DNA of 64,000 nucleotides. Source: JAICSD01 sp963836665 (GTDB lineage: Bacteria > Acidobacteriota > Vicinamibacteria > Vicinamibacterales > 2-12-FULL-66-21). Shown one piece after another: positions 8,922 to 19,069 of this stretch (position 1 is the first letter of the stretch; every line of letters starts with the position of its first letter). The stretch lies in NCBI GenBank assembly GCA_963836665.1, contig CAWIKL010000001.1:2728001-2792000 (forward strand), in the 5' to 3' direction. A program made the translations under genes and the position numbers. The notes beneath the pieces were generated by a model. The model did no database searches. It worked only from the letters and a program-made list of their open reading frames with translations, and was not told where the DNA came from.

Positions 8922-9416
8922 GTGAGTGCACCCGCGAAGTTCGCTGCTGGCACGAAAGTGCCGATCCACGACGTCAAGACCAAACGACTCCGTCTCATCC
9001 CCGACGAGCGCGGCTGGCTGATGGAGATCCTGCGCGCCGACGACGGCGAGCTGTTCTCGAAGTTCGGCCAGGTCTACGTGTCGGCGACCTACCCGGGCGT
9101 GGTCAAGGCGTGGCACTATCACAAGGTGCAGGTCGATCACTTCGCCTGCGTCGCCGGCATGGTCAAGCTCGTGCTGATCGATACGCGCGACGATTCGCCG
9201 ACGCGCGGCGCCATCAACGAGTTCTACATCGGCAGCCAGAACCCGGTCCTGGTGCAGGTGCCGAACCTGGTCTACCACGGCTGGAAGTGCATCAGCCCCG
9301 AGGTGTCGCTCGTCGTCAACGTGCCGACCGAGCCGTACCATTACACCGATCCCGATGAATACCGTCTCGAGCCGCACGGGATATTGCCCTACGACTGGAC
9401 GCGTCACGATGGTTAA
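8922..9416 (+). CDS. dTDP-4-dehydrorhamnose 3,5-epimerase-family cupin
   Basis: A 164-residue RmlC-related cupin. The core holds GVVKAWHYHKVQVDHFACV and VPNLVYHGWKC, corresponding to the catalytic histidine strand and the substrate-pocket H-G strand of RmlC, followed by V-N-x-P-T-E-P-Y-H-Y-T-D-P-D-E-Y. It is shorter than classical RmlC (about 180) and diverges around the active site, so epimerisation at C3/C5 of dTDP-4-keto-6-deoxyglucose is probable but a related isomerase is possible. The start GTG has a strong GAGGAG seven bases upstream, one of the clearest ribosome-binding sites in this operon. Its 3' end overlaps rfbB by 8 nt. Confidence 0.82.
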   Translation: MSAPAKFAAGTKVPIHDVKTKRLRLIPDERGWLMEILRADDGELFSKFGQVYVSATYPGVVKAWHYHKVQVDHFACVAGMVKLVLIDTRDDSPTRGAINEFYIGSQNPVLVQVPNLVYHGWKCISPEVSLVVNVPTEPYHYTDPDEYRLEPHGILPYDWTRHDG

Positions 9417-10437
9417 GGTGCTCGTCACCGGCGGTGCCGGCTTCATTGGCTCGAACTTCGTTCGCTACGCGCTCGCCACTCACGCGGACTGGCGCGTCAC
9501 CACGCTCGACAAGCTGACCTACGCCGGGCGTCTGGAGAACCTCGAGAGCGTCAAGGATCATCCGCGCCACCGCTTCGTCCAGGGAGACATCGCCGATCGC
9601 GCGGTCGCCGCCCCGCTCGTCGCCGAGTCCGATGTCGTCGTCAACTTCGCCGCCGAGACGCACGTCGATCGCTCGATCATGCACGCCGGCGATTTCATCC
9701 AGACCGATGTCTACGGCACGTTCGTGCTGCTCGAAGCGGCGCGCGAGAACGCGACACTGCGGCGCTTCGTGCAGATCTCCACCGACGAGGTCTACGGCTC
9801 GGTGCCGGTCGGATCGAGCGTCGAGACCGACGAACTCAAGCCGCGCAACCCGTACTCGGCCAGCAAGGCCGGCGCCGACCGCCTCGCCTACAGCTACTGG
9901 GCCACCTACAAGGTGCCGGTGATCATCACCCGGGCGTCGAACAACTACGGGGCGAACCAGTTCCCCGAGAAGATCATCCCGCTCTTCATCACCAACCTGA
10001 TTGACGACCTCCCGGTGCCACTCTACGGCGACGGCCAGAACGAGCGCGACTGGCTGCACGTCGACGATCACTGCCGCGGCATTGATCTGTTGATCGACAA
10101 GGGAGAGCCGGGCGAGGTCTACAACATTGGTGGCGGCAACCAGGTGAAGAACGTCGATCTGACCCACCGCCTGCTCGAGCTCGTCGGCAAGCCGACCTCG
10201 CTGATCAAGCCGGTGGCCGATCGCCAGGGCCACGACCGCCGTTACTCGCTCGGCACCGCCAAGCTGGAGGGACTCGGCTGGAAACCGCTGGAGGACTTCC
10301 CGCAGGGGCTCGCGCGCACGGTGCAGTGGTACCGCGAGAACGAGGCGTGGTGGCGTCCGATCAAGGACCAGGACCCGGCCTTTCGCCAGGTACTACCAGG
10401 CGCAGTACGGCAAGCGCTGATCTGGCGGGCCCACTGA
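9409..10437 (+). CDS. rfbB: dTDP-glucose 4,6-dehydratase (C-terminal +1 frameshift)
   Basis: An extended SDR enzyme converting dTDP-glucose to dTDP-4-keto-6-deoxyglucose with tightly bound NAD. It shows the nucleotide fold TGGAGFIGSNFVRY, the FAAETHVDRSI stretch, STDEVYG (Thr-Asp-Glu active site), the YSASKAGAD Tyr/Lys pair and NNYGANQFPEK. Start ATG 9409 overlaps the previous gene. The last residues are odd: in frame the protein ends FRQVLPGAVRQALIWRAH, but removing one base around 10387-10390 restores RYYQAQYGKR followed by a stop at 10418-10420, the normal RfbB C-terminus. The extra base adds six codons to the end and leaves the catalytic domain intact. Confidence 0.93.
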   Translation: MVKVLVTGGAGFIGSNFVRYALATHADWRVTTLDKLTYAGRLENLESVKDHPRHRFVQGDIADRAVAAPLVAESDVVVNFAAETHVDRSIMHAGDFIQTDVYGTFVLLEAARENATLRRFVQISTDEVYGSVPVGSSVETDELKPRNPYSASKAGADRLAYSYWATYKVPVIITRASNNYGANQFPEKIIPLFITNLIDDLPVPLYGDGQNERDWLHVDDHCRGIDLLIDKGEPGEVYNIGGGNQVKNVDLTHRLLELVGKPTSLIKPVADRQGHDRRYSLGTAKLEGLGWKPLEDFPQGLARTVQWYRENEAWWRPIKDQDPAFRQVLPGAVRQALIWRAH

Positions 10438-10442
10438 CACAC

Positions 10443-11378
10443 GTGCACGGCGTTGGGCTGGTCACCGGGGCGACAGGCTTCGCGGGCGGCCATCTGCTCG
10501 ATCGGCTCTCCGCGACGGGTTCCGCGGTGCACGCGCTGGCGCACAGCGGCGGTCAGCCGGCGCAGCCGCATCCCGGCGTCGAATGGAGCACGGTGGATCT
10601 GCTCGATCGCGCGGACATCCGCCGTGTCCTCGACGCCGTCCGCCCGTCGATCATCTACCACTGCGCCGGCCTGGCCGACGTGCAGGACGCCTGGAAGGCG
10701 CCGGCCCGCGCGCTCCGCCTCAACGTCCTTGGCACGCACAACCTTCTCGAAGCCTGCCGCAGCGCCGGTCTTGACTGCCGCATCGTCGTCACCGGGTCTG
10801 CGCTCGTCTACCGGCCGCAGACAACGGCGATCGATGAGGACGCGCCGATCGCGCCGGCCGATCCCTACGGCATCAGCAAACTGGCGCAGGAGATGACCGC
10901 CGCGGCCTCCGGCTTGCCGGTGGTCGTGGCCCGGCCGTTCAACCACGCCGGCCCGCGCCAGTCCGCGAAGTTCTCGACCTCAGCCTTCGCGCAACAGATC
11001 GCGCGGATCGAGGCTGGCGGCGCCGAACCGGTGCTTCGCGTCGGCAACCTCGATTCACGACGCGACATCACCGACGTGCGCGACACCGTTCGCGCCTATC
11101 AGTTGCTGGCCGATAAGGCGACGCCTGGACGTATCTACAACGTGTGCAGCGGCGTCGGCTACCGCATGCGCGACCTGCTGGACACGCTCTTGTCTCTGGC
11201 ACGCGTGCACGTGCGTGTGGAGACCGACCCGGAGCGGCTGCGCCCAAGCGACAACCCGATCGTCATCGGCAGTCACGCGCGGCTGACCGCCGAAACCGGG
11301 TGGCGTCCGGAAATCCCGATCGAACGGACGCTTGCGGATCTGCTGGACTATTGGCGCGGCGTCACCGCAGCGGCATGA
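10443..11378 (+). CDS. NAD-dependent epimerase/reductase of the GDP-6-deoxy-D-mannose reductase (RMD) type
   Basis: A 311-residue extended SDR. It opens with GLVTGATGFAGGHLLDRL, then HCAGLADVQDAWKAPARA, NVLGTHNLLEA, VTGSALVY and the YGISKLAQE Tyr-x3-Lys catalytic pair, and ends with RDITDVRDTVRAYQLL and GRIYNVCSG. The layout matches RMD, which reduces GDP-4-keto-6-deoxymannose to GDP-rhamnose. In this dTDP-sugar operon it may instead serve as the 4-ketoreductase in place of RmlD, which is absent; the substrate is therefore uncertain. GTG start follows rfbB by 5 nt and the stop overlaps the next ATG by 4 nt. Confidence 0.82.
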   Translation: MHGVGLVTGATGFAGGHLLDRLSATGSAVHALAHSGGQPAQPHPGVEWSTVDLLDRADIRRVLDAVRPSIIYHCAGLADVQDAWKAPARALRLNVLGTHNLLEACRSAGLDCRIVVTGSALVYRPQTTAIDEDAPIAPADPYGISKLAQEMTAAASGLPVVVARPFNHAGPRQSAKFSTSAFAQQIARIEAGGAEPVLRVGNLDSRRDITDVRDTVRAYQLLADKATPGRIYNVCSGVGYRMRDLLDTLLSLARVHVRVETDPERLRPSDNPIVIGSHARLTAETGWRPEIPIERTLADLLDYWRGVTAAA

Positions 11379-12748
11379 CCGCCACCGGCGCGACCCACTC
11401 GGAAACAGCGCGCCAGGTCGTGCACATGTCGATGGGCGGGTTCGCGCTGCTGCTGCGCTGGACGGCGTGGTGGCAGGCGGTGGCGCTCGCGGCATTCGCC
11501 CTCGTGTTCAATGCCGTCGTGCTGCCGCGCATGGCGGAGGGCCTGTATCGCCCCGGCGAGGCCGGCCGCGTCCATGGCATCGTCTTCTATCCGCTCGCCG
11601 TGCTGATCCTGCTGCTGCTCTTTCCATCGCGGCTCGACATCGTGGCGGCGGCGTGGGGCATTCTCGCCGCGGGCGACGGCATCGCCACGCTCGCCGGCCG
11701 CGCCATCGGCGGCGCGCAGTGGCCGTGGAATCCCGCGAAGACCGTCGCCGGAACCAGCGCCTTCTTTTTCGCGGCCGCCGCAGCGGGCATCGGGCTCGCA
11801 CTCTGGTGCCGTCCGGTCGCGACCGTCCCGACGGCGTTCGCCATCTTCGCCGTGCCGGTGGCCGCCGCCGCCGCCGCCCTGGTCGAGACCATCCCGATCA
11901 AGCTCGACGACAACCTGACGGTCGCCCTTTCGGCGGGCGGTGTCCTATGGCTCGGTGCGATGGTCGTCGCGCGCCAGGTGAGCTATCAGCACGCCGATTT
12001 CATGGAAGACGAGTACGTCGCGATCGCGCCGCCGACGGTTGCGTTCGCCGTTGCGATCGCCGTGAACGCGGTCGTCTCCATCGCCGGCTACGCGGCTCGG
12101 ACGGTGTCGATCGGGGGGGCGATCTGCGGATTCGGGATCGGCGTGGCGATTTTCGTCGCGCTCGGCTGGCCCGGCTGGTCGATGCTGCTCGTGACGTTCG
12201 TCGCCGCGTCCGTGGCCTCGCGGCTCGGCCTCGCCGGCAAGCAGCGGCTGGGCATCGCCGAGGAACGCGGCGGGCGGCGCGGCCCCGGCAACGCGATCGC
12301 CAACACCGGGGCGGCGGCCATCGCGGCGATGCTCGCCGGGCTCGACGTCCATCCCGCCGCCGCACATCTGGCGTTCGTGGCGGCGTTGGCCACGGCCGGC
12401 AGCGACACGATCGCGAGCGAGATCGGCAAGGCCTACGGCCGGACGACACTGTCGATTGCGACGCTGGCGCGCGTGCCGCCCGGCACATCCGGCGCGATGT
12501 CGCTCGAAGGAACGGCTGCCGGCGTGCTGGCCGCGCTCGCTCTCGCCGCTTTCGGCGCCGCGGTCGGCATCGTTCCGTTTGCCGCGCTGGCGGCGATCGT
12601 CGTCGGCGCGACGACCGGCTCGCTGCTCGAGAGCTGGCTCGGCGCGACGCTCGAAGGTCCCGGTATTCTGAACAACGACGTGCTCAACTTCATCAACTCG
12701 GTAACGGGCCTGGCGGTAGCGCTCGGGGTCTGGCGGTTGATGCGGTGA
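11375..12748 (+). CDS. Fusion: CTP-dependent polyprenol/phytol kinase domain + DUF92 (VTE6-like prenyl-phosphate kinase) domain
   Basis: A 457-residue integral membrane protein with two recognisable halves. Residues 1-195 resemble the dolichol/phytol kinase family (VTE5, SEC59): GDGIATLAGR at 100-109, the N-P-A-K-T-V-A-G-T loop, and ETIPIKLDDNLTV at 171-183. Residues 240-457 are a DUF92 domain, the family of Arabidopsis VTE6 (phytyl-phosphate kinase): RRGPGNAIANTG, GSDTIASEIGKAYG, GTSGAMSLEGT and NNDVLNFINS. In one chain these would turn a prenyl alcohol into its monophosphate and then diphosphate. The next gene, a UbiA prenyltransferase, would consume a prenyl diphosphate; start and stop overlap both neighbours by 4 nt. 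The alcohol substrate is unknown. Confidence 0.85.
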   Translation: MTATGATHSETARQVVHMSMGGFALLLRWTAWWQAVALAAFALVFNAVVLPRMAEGLYRPGEAGRVHGIVFYPLAVLILLLLFPSRLDIVAAAWGILAAGDGIATLAGRAIGGAQWPWNPAKTVAGTSAFFFAAAAAGIGLALWCRPVATVPTAFAIFAVPVAAAAAALVETIPIKLDDNLTVALSAGGVLWLGAMVVARQVSYQHADFMEDEYVAIAPPTVAFAVAIAVNAVVSIAGYAARTVSIGGAICGFGIGVAIFVALGWPGWSMLLVTFVAASVASRLGLAGKQRLGIAEERGGRRGPGNAIANTGAAAIAAMLAGLDVHPAAAHLAFVAALATAGSDTIASEIGKAYGRTTLSIATLARVPPGTSGAMSLEGTAAGVLAALALAAFGAAVGIVPFAALAAIVVGATTGSLLESWLGATLEGPGILNNDVLNFINSVTGLAVALGVWRLMR

Positions 12749-13728
12749 CACCGCGAGCGAACGGAGCGAGCGAGCCACGCGACCGGAGCGCGAGAGCGGG
12801 TGCAGGGGGATCCGGGGGGTCGACGACCCCGCGGAGGCTATTGGAGTTGAGCCGGCCCTTCACTCTCGTAGCGCCGGCGCTCGGCTTCGCATCGGGTGCG
12901 GCCACCGCCTACGGCGCCACGCCGCGGGAACACTGGAGCGCGGCGATCCTGTTGTACCCGCTCATCGGCCTGACGATGGCGGCGGTGCTCAATGCCGCGT
13001 CGAACGCGCTCAACCAGATCTACGACCTGGAAATCGATCGCGTCAACAAGCCGAAGCGGCCGCTGCCGTCGGGACGGCTGTCGCAACGGGCCGCGTGGAC
13101 GTTCACCTGGCTCACCTACGCTCTCGCCCTGCTGCTGGCCTGGCTCGTCGCCCCTGGCGGACGCCACGAATGTTTCTGGATCGTCGTCGCCGCCACGGTC
13201 GGCACGGTCGTCTATTCCGTACCGCCGCTGCGCACGAAGCGGCTCGGCCTATGGGCCAACCTCACCATCGCCATCCCGCGCGGCGTGCTGCTGAAGGTCG
13301 CCGGCTGGTCGTCGGTGAAGACCGTGTTCGGGGCCGAGCCGTGGTACATCGGGGCGATTTTCGGGCTGTTTCTCCTCGGCGCCTCGACGACGAAGGACTT
13401 CGCCGACATGGAAGGGGACGCGCGCGGCGGGTGCCGCACGCTGCCGATCATCCACGGCGTTCGCCGCGCCGCCTGGATGATTTCGCCGTCGTTCGTCGTG
13501 CCGTTTGTGATGATCGCGGTCGGCGCCTGGACCGGCGTACTCACCGGCAACGTCCTGCTGCTTCAGTGGCTCGCGCTGATCATGACCGGCTACGGTCTCT
13601 ACGTGTGCTACCTCATGCTGCGCCGTCCAGAGGATCTCGCCGTCGAGGAAAACCACGTTTCGTGGGCGCACATGTACCGCATGATGTTCGTCGCCCAGAT
13701 CGGCTTCGCGATCGCCTACCTGCTTTGA
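12745..13728 (+). CDS. UbiA-family prenyltransferase
   Basis: A polytopic membrane prenyltransferase that transfers a prenyl group from its diphosphate to an acceptor. The two aspartate-rich Mg-diphosphate motifs are intact: N90-x3-D94-x3-D98 followed by KPKRPLPSG, and D218-x2-D221-x3-D225 (KDFADMEGD) followed by CRTLP. The second motif resembles that of homogentisate phytyltransferase, chlorophyll synthase and archaeal DGGGP synthase more than MenA. GTG 12745 overlaps the upstream stop, giving 327 residues, but the first 30 codons are low-complexity and contain a hairpin. TTG 12847, nine bases after a GGAGG, would begin at the conserved SRPFTL and may be the true start. It lies directly after the kinase fusion. 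Confidence 0.88.
   Translation: MTPRANGASEPRDRSARAGAGGSGGSTTPRRLLELSRPFTLVAPALGFASGAATAYGATPREHWSAAILLYPLIGLTMAAVLNAASNALNQIYDLEIDRVNKPKRPLPSGRLSQRAAWTFTWLTYALALLLAWLVAPGGRHECFWIVVAATVGTVVYSVPPLRTKRLGLWANLTIAIPRGVLLKVAGWSSVKTVFGAEPWYIGAIFGLFLLGASTTKDFADMEGDARGGCRTLPIIHGVRRAAWMISPSFVVPFVMIAVGAWTGVLTGNVLLLQWLALIMTGYGLYVCYLMLRRPEDLAVEENHVSWAHMYRMMFVAQIGFAIAYLL
12751..12830 (+). repeat. GCGAGCGA-rich stutter and hairpin before UbiA
   Basis: The 80 bases after the overlapping GTG contain repeated GCGAGCG/GGAGCG words and a perfect 7-bp hairpin with a one-base centre (GGGGTCG-A-CGACCCC, 12816-12830). A GGAGG follows at 12833-12837. The composition looks intergenic although it is in frame with UbiA. 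Confidence 0.45.
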
Positions 13729-13871
13729 GCCGATGGGCTCGGGGTGCGGGGCCGCGCCTTCCCGTGAGTGGCCATCAGGTGACTACTGTCGAGCGATGAC
13801 GATTTTGTGTTTTTACCGCGGGCGACAACGACGGTCTAAGAATGCAGAAGCGCCTGACCGAGGAGGTCAAT

Positions 13872-14186
13872 ATGAGGATCGCCCGCATTGCCGCTGTCGT
13901 GTCGCTCGGACTCGCATTGTCGGCCGCACCGACGTTCGCGCAGAACATCAACAAACGCCAGGCGCGGCAGCAGCACCGCATTGCCGAAGGGATCGAGAAC
14001 GGATCGCTGACGCCGAAGGAAACAGCGAGGCTCGAGCGCCAGGAAACGCGCATCAATCGACTCGAAGCGAAGGATCGAAAGAGCGGCGGCGGACTGAGCC
14101 CACAGGAGCGCGACCAGCTCAATCGGCTGCTCAACAGCGAGAGCCACCGCATCTACGTGCAGAAGCACGACAAACAGGGAAAATAG
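13872..14186 (+). CDS. Small secreted basic helical protein, unknown function
   Basis: A 104-residue protein with a clean signal peptide ending in APTFA-Q, then a highly charged, Gln/Arg/Glu-rich helical body (NINKRQARQQHRIAEGIENG, SLTPKETARLERQETRINRL) and a C-terminal part with GGLSPQERDQLNRLLNSES. Similar short periplasmic proteins with the two motifs S-L-T-x2-E and G-x-L-S-P-x-E-R occur in many proteobacteria and acidobacteria without an assigned role. The start is ATG 13872, seven bases after a perfect GAGGAGG, rather than the in-frame ATG 30 nt upstream. It stands alone, 143 nt after UbiA. Confidence 0.78.
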   Translation: MRIARIAAVVSLGLALSAAPTFAQNINKRQARQQHRIAEGIENGSLTPKETARLERQETRINRLEAKDRKSGGGLSPQERDQLNRLLNSESHRIYVQKHDKQGK

Positions 14187-14253
14187 CAGGGAAATAGATC
14201 GCGGGTCGGGGTCCGGCCTGCTATCATGGCGAAGTTTCGCTTAATTTTCGCCC

Positions 14254-15276
14254 ATGGACCTGCTCTTCGATCTCGGCCGTAAACCACCAACGACAAAGAT
14301 GATCGCGCTGCAGGTGCGCGACCATGGAGCTGCCTCGCTCGATGAGGCGCAGCAACGCGCCGACCAGGCCCGCTATCAAGAGGTGACGTGCCGGTCGGCG
14401 CTCAATCCCGTGAAGGGGATGCCGTTCAACTGGACCCTCAATCCGTATCGCGGCTGCACGCACGCCTGCCACTATTGTTTCGCGCGCCGGTATCAGACGC
14501 AGTTCGCGCTCGGTCCCGACGATGAGTTCTCCTCGTTGATCTTCGTGAAGACGAACTTCCCGGAGGTCCTGCGCCGCGAACTCGACAAGCCGTCATGGGC
14601 GCGCGAGCAGGTCGCGCTCGGCACCGCCACGGATCCGTATCAGCCGATCGAGGGGCACTACAAGCTGACGCGGCGCACGCTGGAAGCGCTCGTCGCCGGG
14701 CGGACGCCCGTAGGCATCGTCACCAAGGGCCCGATGATCGTGCGCGACAAGGAGCTGCTCGCCGAACTGACGCGCATCGCCGGCTGCACCGTCTGCGTCA
14801 GCGTACCGACGGTCGACGAGGACGCCTGGCGCGCGCTCGAGCCGGGCACCGCGCATCCGATGCAGCGCTTGCGCGCGGTGAAGATCCTGCGCGAGGCGGG
14901 CATCCGCGCCGGCGTGCTGATGATGCCGATCGTGCCCGGCTTCACCACGCAGCCGGCGAAGCTCGACGCCACGATCAAGGCGATCGCCGATCACGACGCG
15001 GCGTTTCTCGGCGCCAATGTGATGTATCTGAAGGGAGGGACGCGGGACCACTTCATGGGTTTTCTCGCCCAGGCCTTTCCGCACATGGTCGAGCGCTACG
15101 GACGACTCTACGCCGGCGCCTACGCTGCGCCAGCGTATGTGCGCGACGTGCGCGAGATGGTCGAAATGTTCAAGCAGCGACACGGCATGGCGGGCAAGAG
15201 CCGGGAATTCGAGGATGCCGAACCGGACGAGACGCCCATTCCGGTCGAACCCGCCCAGGCGCGCCTCGGCTGGTAG
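14254..15276 (+). CDS. Radical SAM protein, Rv2578c/SplB-like family
   Basis: A 340-residue radical SAM enzyme. The cluster motif is C-T-H-A-C-H-Y-C in NPYRGCTHACHYCFARRYQ (about residue 66), binding the [4Fe-4S] cluster that cleaves S-adenosylmethionine. The body has GTATDPYQPIEGHYKLTRRT and GIVTKGPMIVRD, typical of the Rv2578c group, relatives of spore photoproduct lyase whose reaction is unknown. No spore genes or partner are near. A TGC-TATCAT extended -10 lies 26 nt upstream of the ATG, so it probably has its own short-leader transcript. Confidence 0.88.
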   Translation: MDLLFDLGRKPPTTKMIALQVRDHGAASLDEAQQRADQARYQEVTCRSALNPVKGMPFNWTLNPYRGCTHACHYCFARRYQTQFALGPDDEFSSLIFVKTNFPEVLRRELDKPSWAREQVALGTATDPYQPIEGHYKLTRRTLEALVAGRTPVGIVTKGPMIVRDKELLAELTRIAGCTVCVSVPTVDEDAWRALEPGTAHPMQRLRAVKILREAGIRAGVLMMPIVPGFTTQPAKLDATIKAIADHDAAFLGANVMYLKGGTRDHFMGFLAQAFPHMVERYGRLYAGAYAAPAYVRDVREMVEMFKQRHGMAGKSREFEDAEPDETPIPVEPAQARLGW

Positions 15277-15325
15277 TGTGAGCCAGTTCGGCAGGGACAT
15301 ACGCCTTCCGTGCCGAGGAGTTGAC

Positions 15326-15667
15326 ATGATCCTGGCACCTCTGGCGTTCGCGATGTTCAGCGCGTCACAGCCGCAAGCGGCAGTGGCGACTCGGCCCGTT
15401 CTCCACCTGGCGATCGTCGATGCCGCGCGCCGCTCGGCGCCCCTGCTTCAGCGCGGCCAGCGCGCTCAACGGGGAGGACCATACCCGCTCTCTCCCCGCG
15501 CGGGACGCAAGACCGCGGGTGTTCTGATTGGAGTGGCCGCGGGCTTTTTCGGCGGCATGATGATCGGATTCGCGCAGAGCCATGGCGAGTGCGGTCCGAC
15601 ACCGCAGTTGCTGATCGCGACAACCGTCGGCGGCGGGGTGGCCGGCTGGCTGCTGGCGGGCGACTAG
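15326..15667 (+). CDS. Small membrane protein, unknown function
   Basis: A 113-residue protein with a hydrophobic N-terminus, a basic middle (SPRAGRKTAG) and two glycine-rich transmembrane stretches (GVLIGVAAGFFGGMMIGF and IATTVGGGVAGWLLAG). Such Gly-zipper segments are common in small membrane proteins of unknown role. Start ATG 15326 has a GAGGAG six bases upstream. It converges on clpA, the stop codon lying within a 10-bp hairpin. Confidence 0.65.
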   Translation: MILAPLAFAMFSASQPQAAVATRPVLHLAIVDAARRSAPLLQRGQRAQRGGPYPLSPRAGRKTAGVLIGVAAGFFGGMMIGFAQSHGECGPTPQLLIATTVGGGVAGWLLAGD

Positions 15668-15678
15668 AGCCCGCCAGC
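15652..15678. terminator. Bidirectional hairpin between convergent genes
   Basis: GCTGGCGGGC (15652-15661) pairs perfectly with GCCCGCCAGC (15669-15678) around a 7-nt loop that contains the TAG stop of the small membrane protein. It lies between the 3' ends of that gene and clpA. No U-tract follows on either strand. Confidence 0.5.
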
Positions 15679-15685
15679 GCATCGC

Positions 15686-17983
<2,298 letters not shown>

Positions 17984-18177
17984 GTCGCCCTCCCGCGCCA
18001 AAGTCGCTGCCCTCCTTGACAGCAATTAGCGATCCCGTTTTGGAGGGCGTAAAAGGCGGGCGTTAAGTCGCTGACGGTGAACGAAAAGACGGGAAAGGGA
18101 CGGCGGGTGTCATGAAAGCCACAATGTCGGCTGGCCGACGGTTCAGTCGGCAGCCGACCCACTGTGGAGGACGGTTC

Positions 18178-19023
18178 CTACCGAAGAGTACCGAGAAGGG
18201 CGCGGATACGATCCTCGGTCGGCGGGTGGCTGCTGAAAAGCGACGCCAGTCCCGCGGTCGTGAACGGCTTGATGATGAACATATGCGCTGTCGCCGGGTT
18301 GGCGTCAAGCGGCACACGCTTGCTGATCGCGTCGATTTTACGCAGCGCGTCGGCCAGCCCATACGGGTTGCCGGTAATCTGGGCGCCGCCGGCGTCGGCG
18401 GCGTACTCGCGCGAACGTGAGATCGCCATCTGGATCAGCATCGCGGCAATTGGCGCGAGGATGATCGTCGCGAGGAGCGCGATCGGGTTGTTGCCGCGTT
18501 CGCGATCGTCGCGCCCGCCGTAGCCGCCAAACATGGCGGCAAACTGCGCGGTGCGCGCCGCAAACATGATTGCCGCGGCGATCGTCGCCGCCACCGAGCT
18601 GATGAGGATGTCGCGGTGCTTCACGTGCGCCAGCTCGTGCGCGATGACGCCTTCGAGCTCGGTGTCGTTGAGGGCCTGCAGGATCCCCTCGGTCGCCGCC
18701 ACCGCCGCGTGTTCGGGATTGCGGCCGGTGGCAAAGGCATTGGGCGAGGCGTCGGGGATGACGTAGACCTTCGGCATCGGCAGCATCGCCTGGCGCGAGA
18801 GCCGTTCGACAATGCCGAACAGACGATGCCCCGGACCGACCTCCTGCGCGCGGTACATGCGGAGGACAAGCTTGTCCGAAAACCAGTACGACCCGAAGTT
18901 CATCACGACGGCGAACACAAAGCCGATCAGCATCCCGTTCGCCCCGCCAAGGAGCTGTCCGATGCCGAGCAGCAGCCCGCTCAGCAGACCGAGCAGGAGC
19001 GCCGTCTTCAAGCCGTTAGGCAT
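18178..19023 (-). CDS. htpX: Membrane zinc metalloprotease HtpX
   Basis: A 281-residue M48-family protease that degrades misfolded inner-membrane proteins. Two N-terminal transmembrane segments (residues 5-50) are followed by the cytoplasmic zinc site HELAHVKH, another membrane hairpin (about 155-205), and the downstream zinc-ligand glutamate in SREYAADAGGAQ. Length matches the family. The ATG lies six bases after a TAGAAT hexamer. It lies upstream of clpA on the same strand, 195 nt apart, which places two protein-quality-control genes side by side. Confidence 0.95.
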   Translation of the reverse strand: MPNGLKTALLLGLLSGLLLGIGQLLGGANGMLIGFVFAVVMNFGSYWFSDKLVLRMYRAQEVGPGHRLFGIVERLSRQAMLPMPKVYVIPDASPNAFATGRNPEHAAVAATEGILQALNDTELEGVIAHELAHVKHRDILISSVAATIAAAIMFAARTAQFAAMFGGYGGRDDRERGNNPIALLATIILAPIAAMLIQMAISRSREYAADAGGAQITGNPYGLADALRKIDAISKRVPLDANPATAHMFIIKPFTTAGLASLFSSHPPTEDRIRALLGTLR

Positions 19024-19029
19024 ATCTCT

Positions 19030-19035
19030 ATTCTA
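19030..19035 (-). promoter_or_regulatory. -10 hexamer TAGAAT, leaderless htpX start
   Basis: TAGAAT (within TATAGAAT) ends six bases before the htpX ATG at 19023, so the start codon would coincide with the transcription start. Confidence 0.5.
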
Positions 19036-19069
19036 TAGCCGACTCGGAGAGTCAGGTTCCAGTCGCTCA

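Noticed and set aside
17984..18177. CIRCE-type heat-shock operator upstream of clpA
   Set aside because: No TTAGCACTC-N9-GAGTGCTAA pattern or close variant is present in this 194-nt interval.
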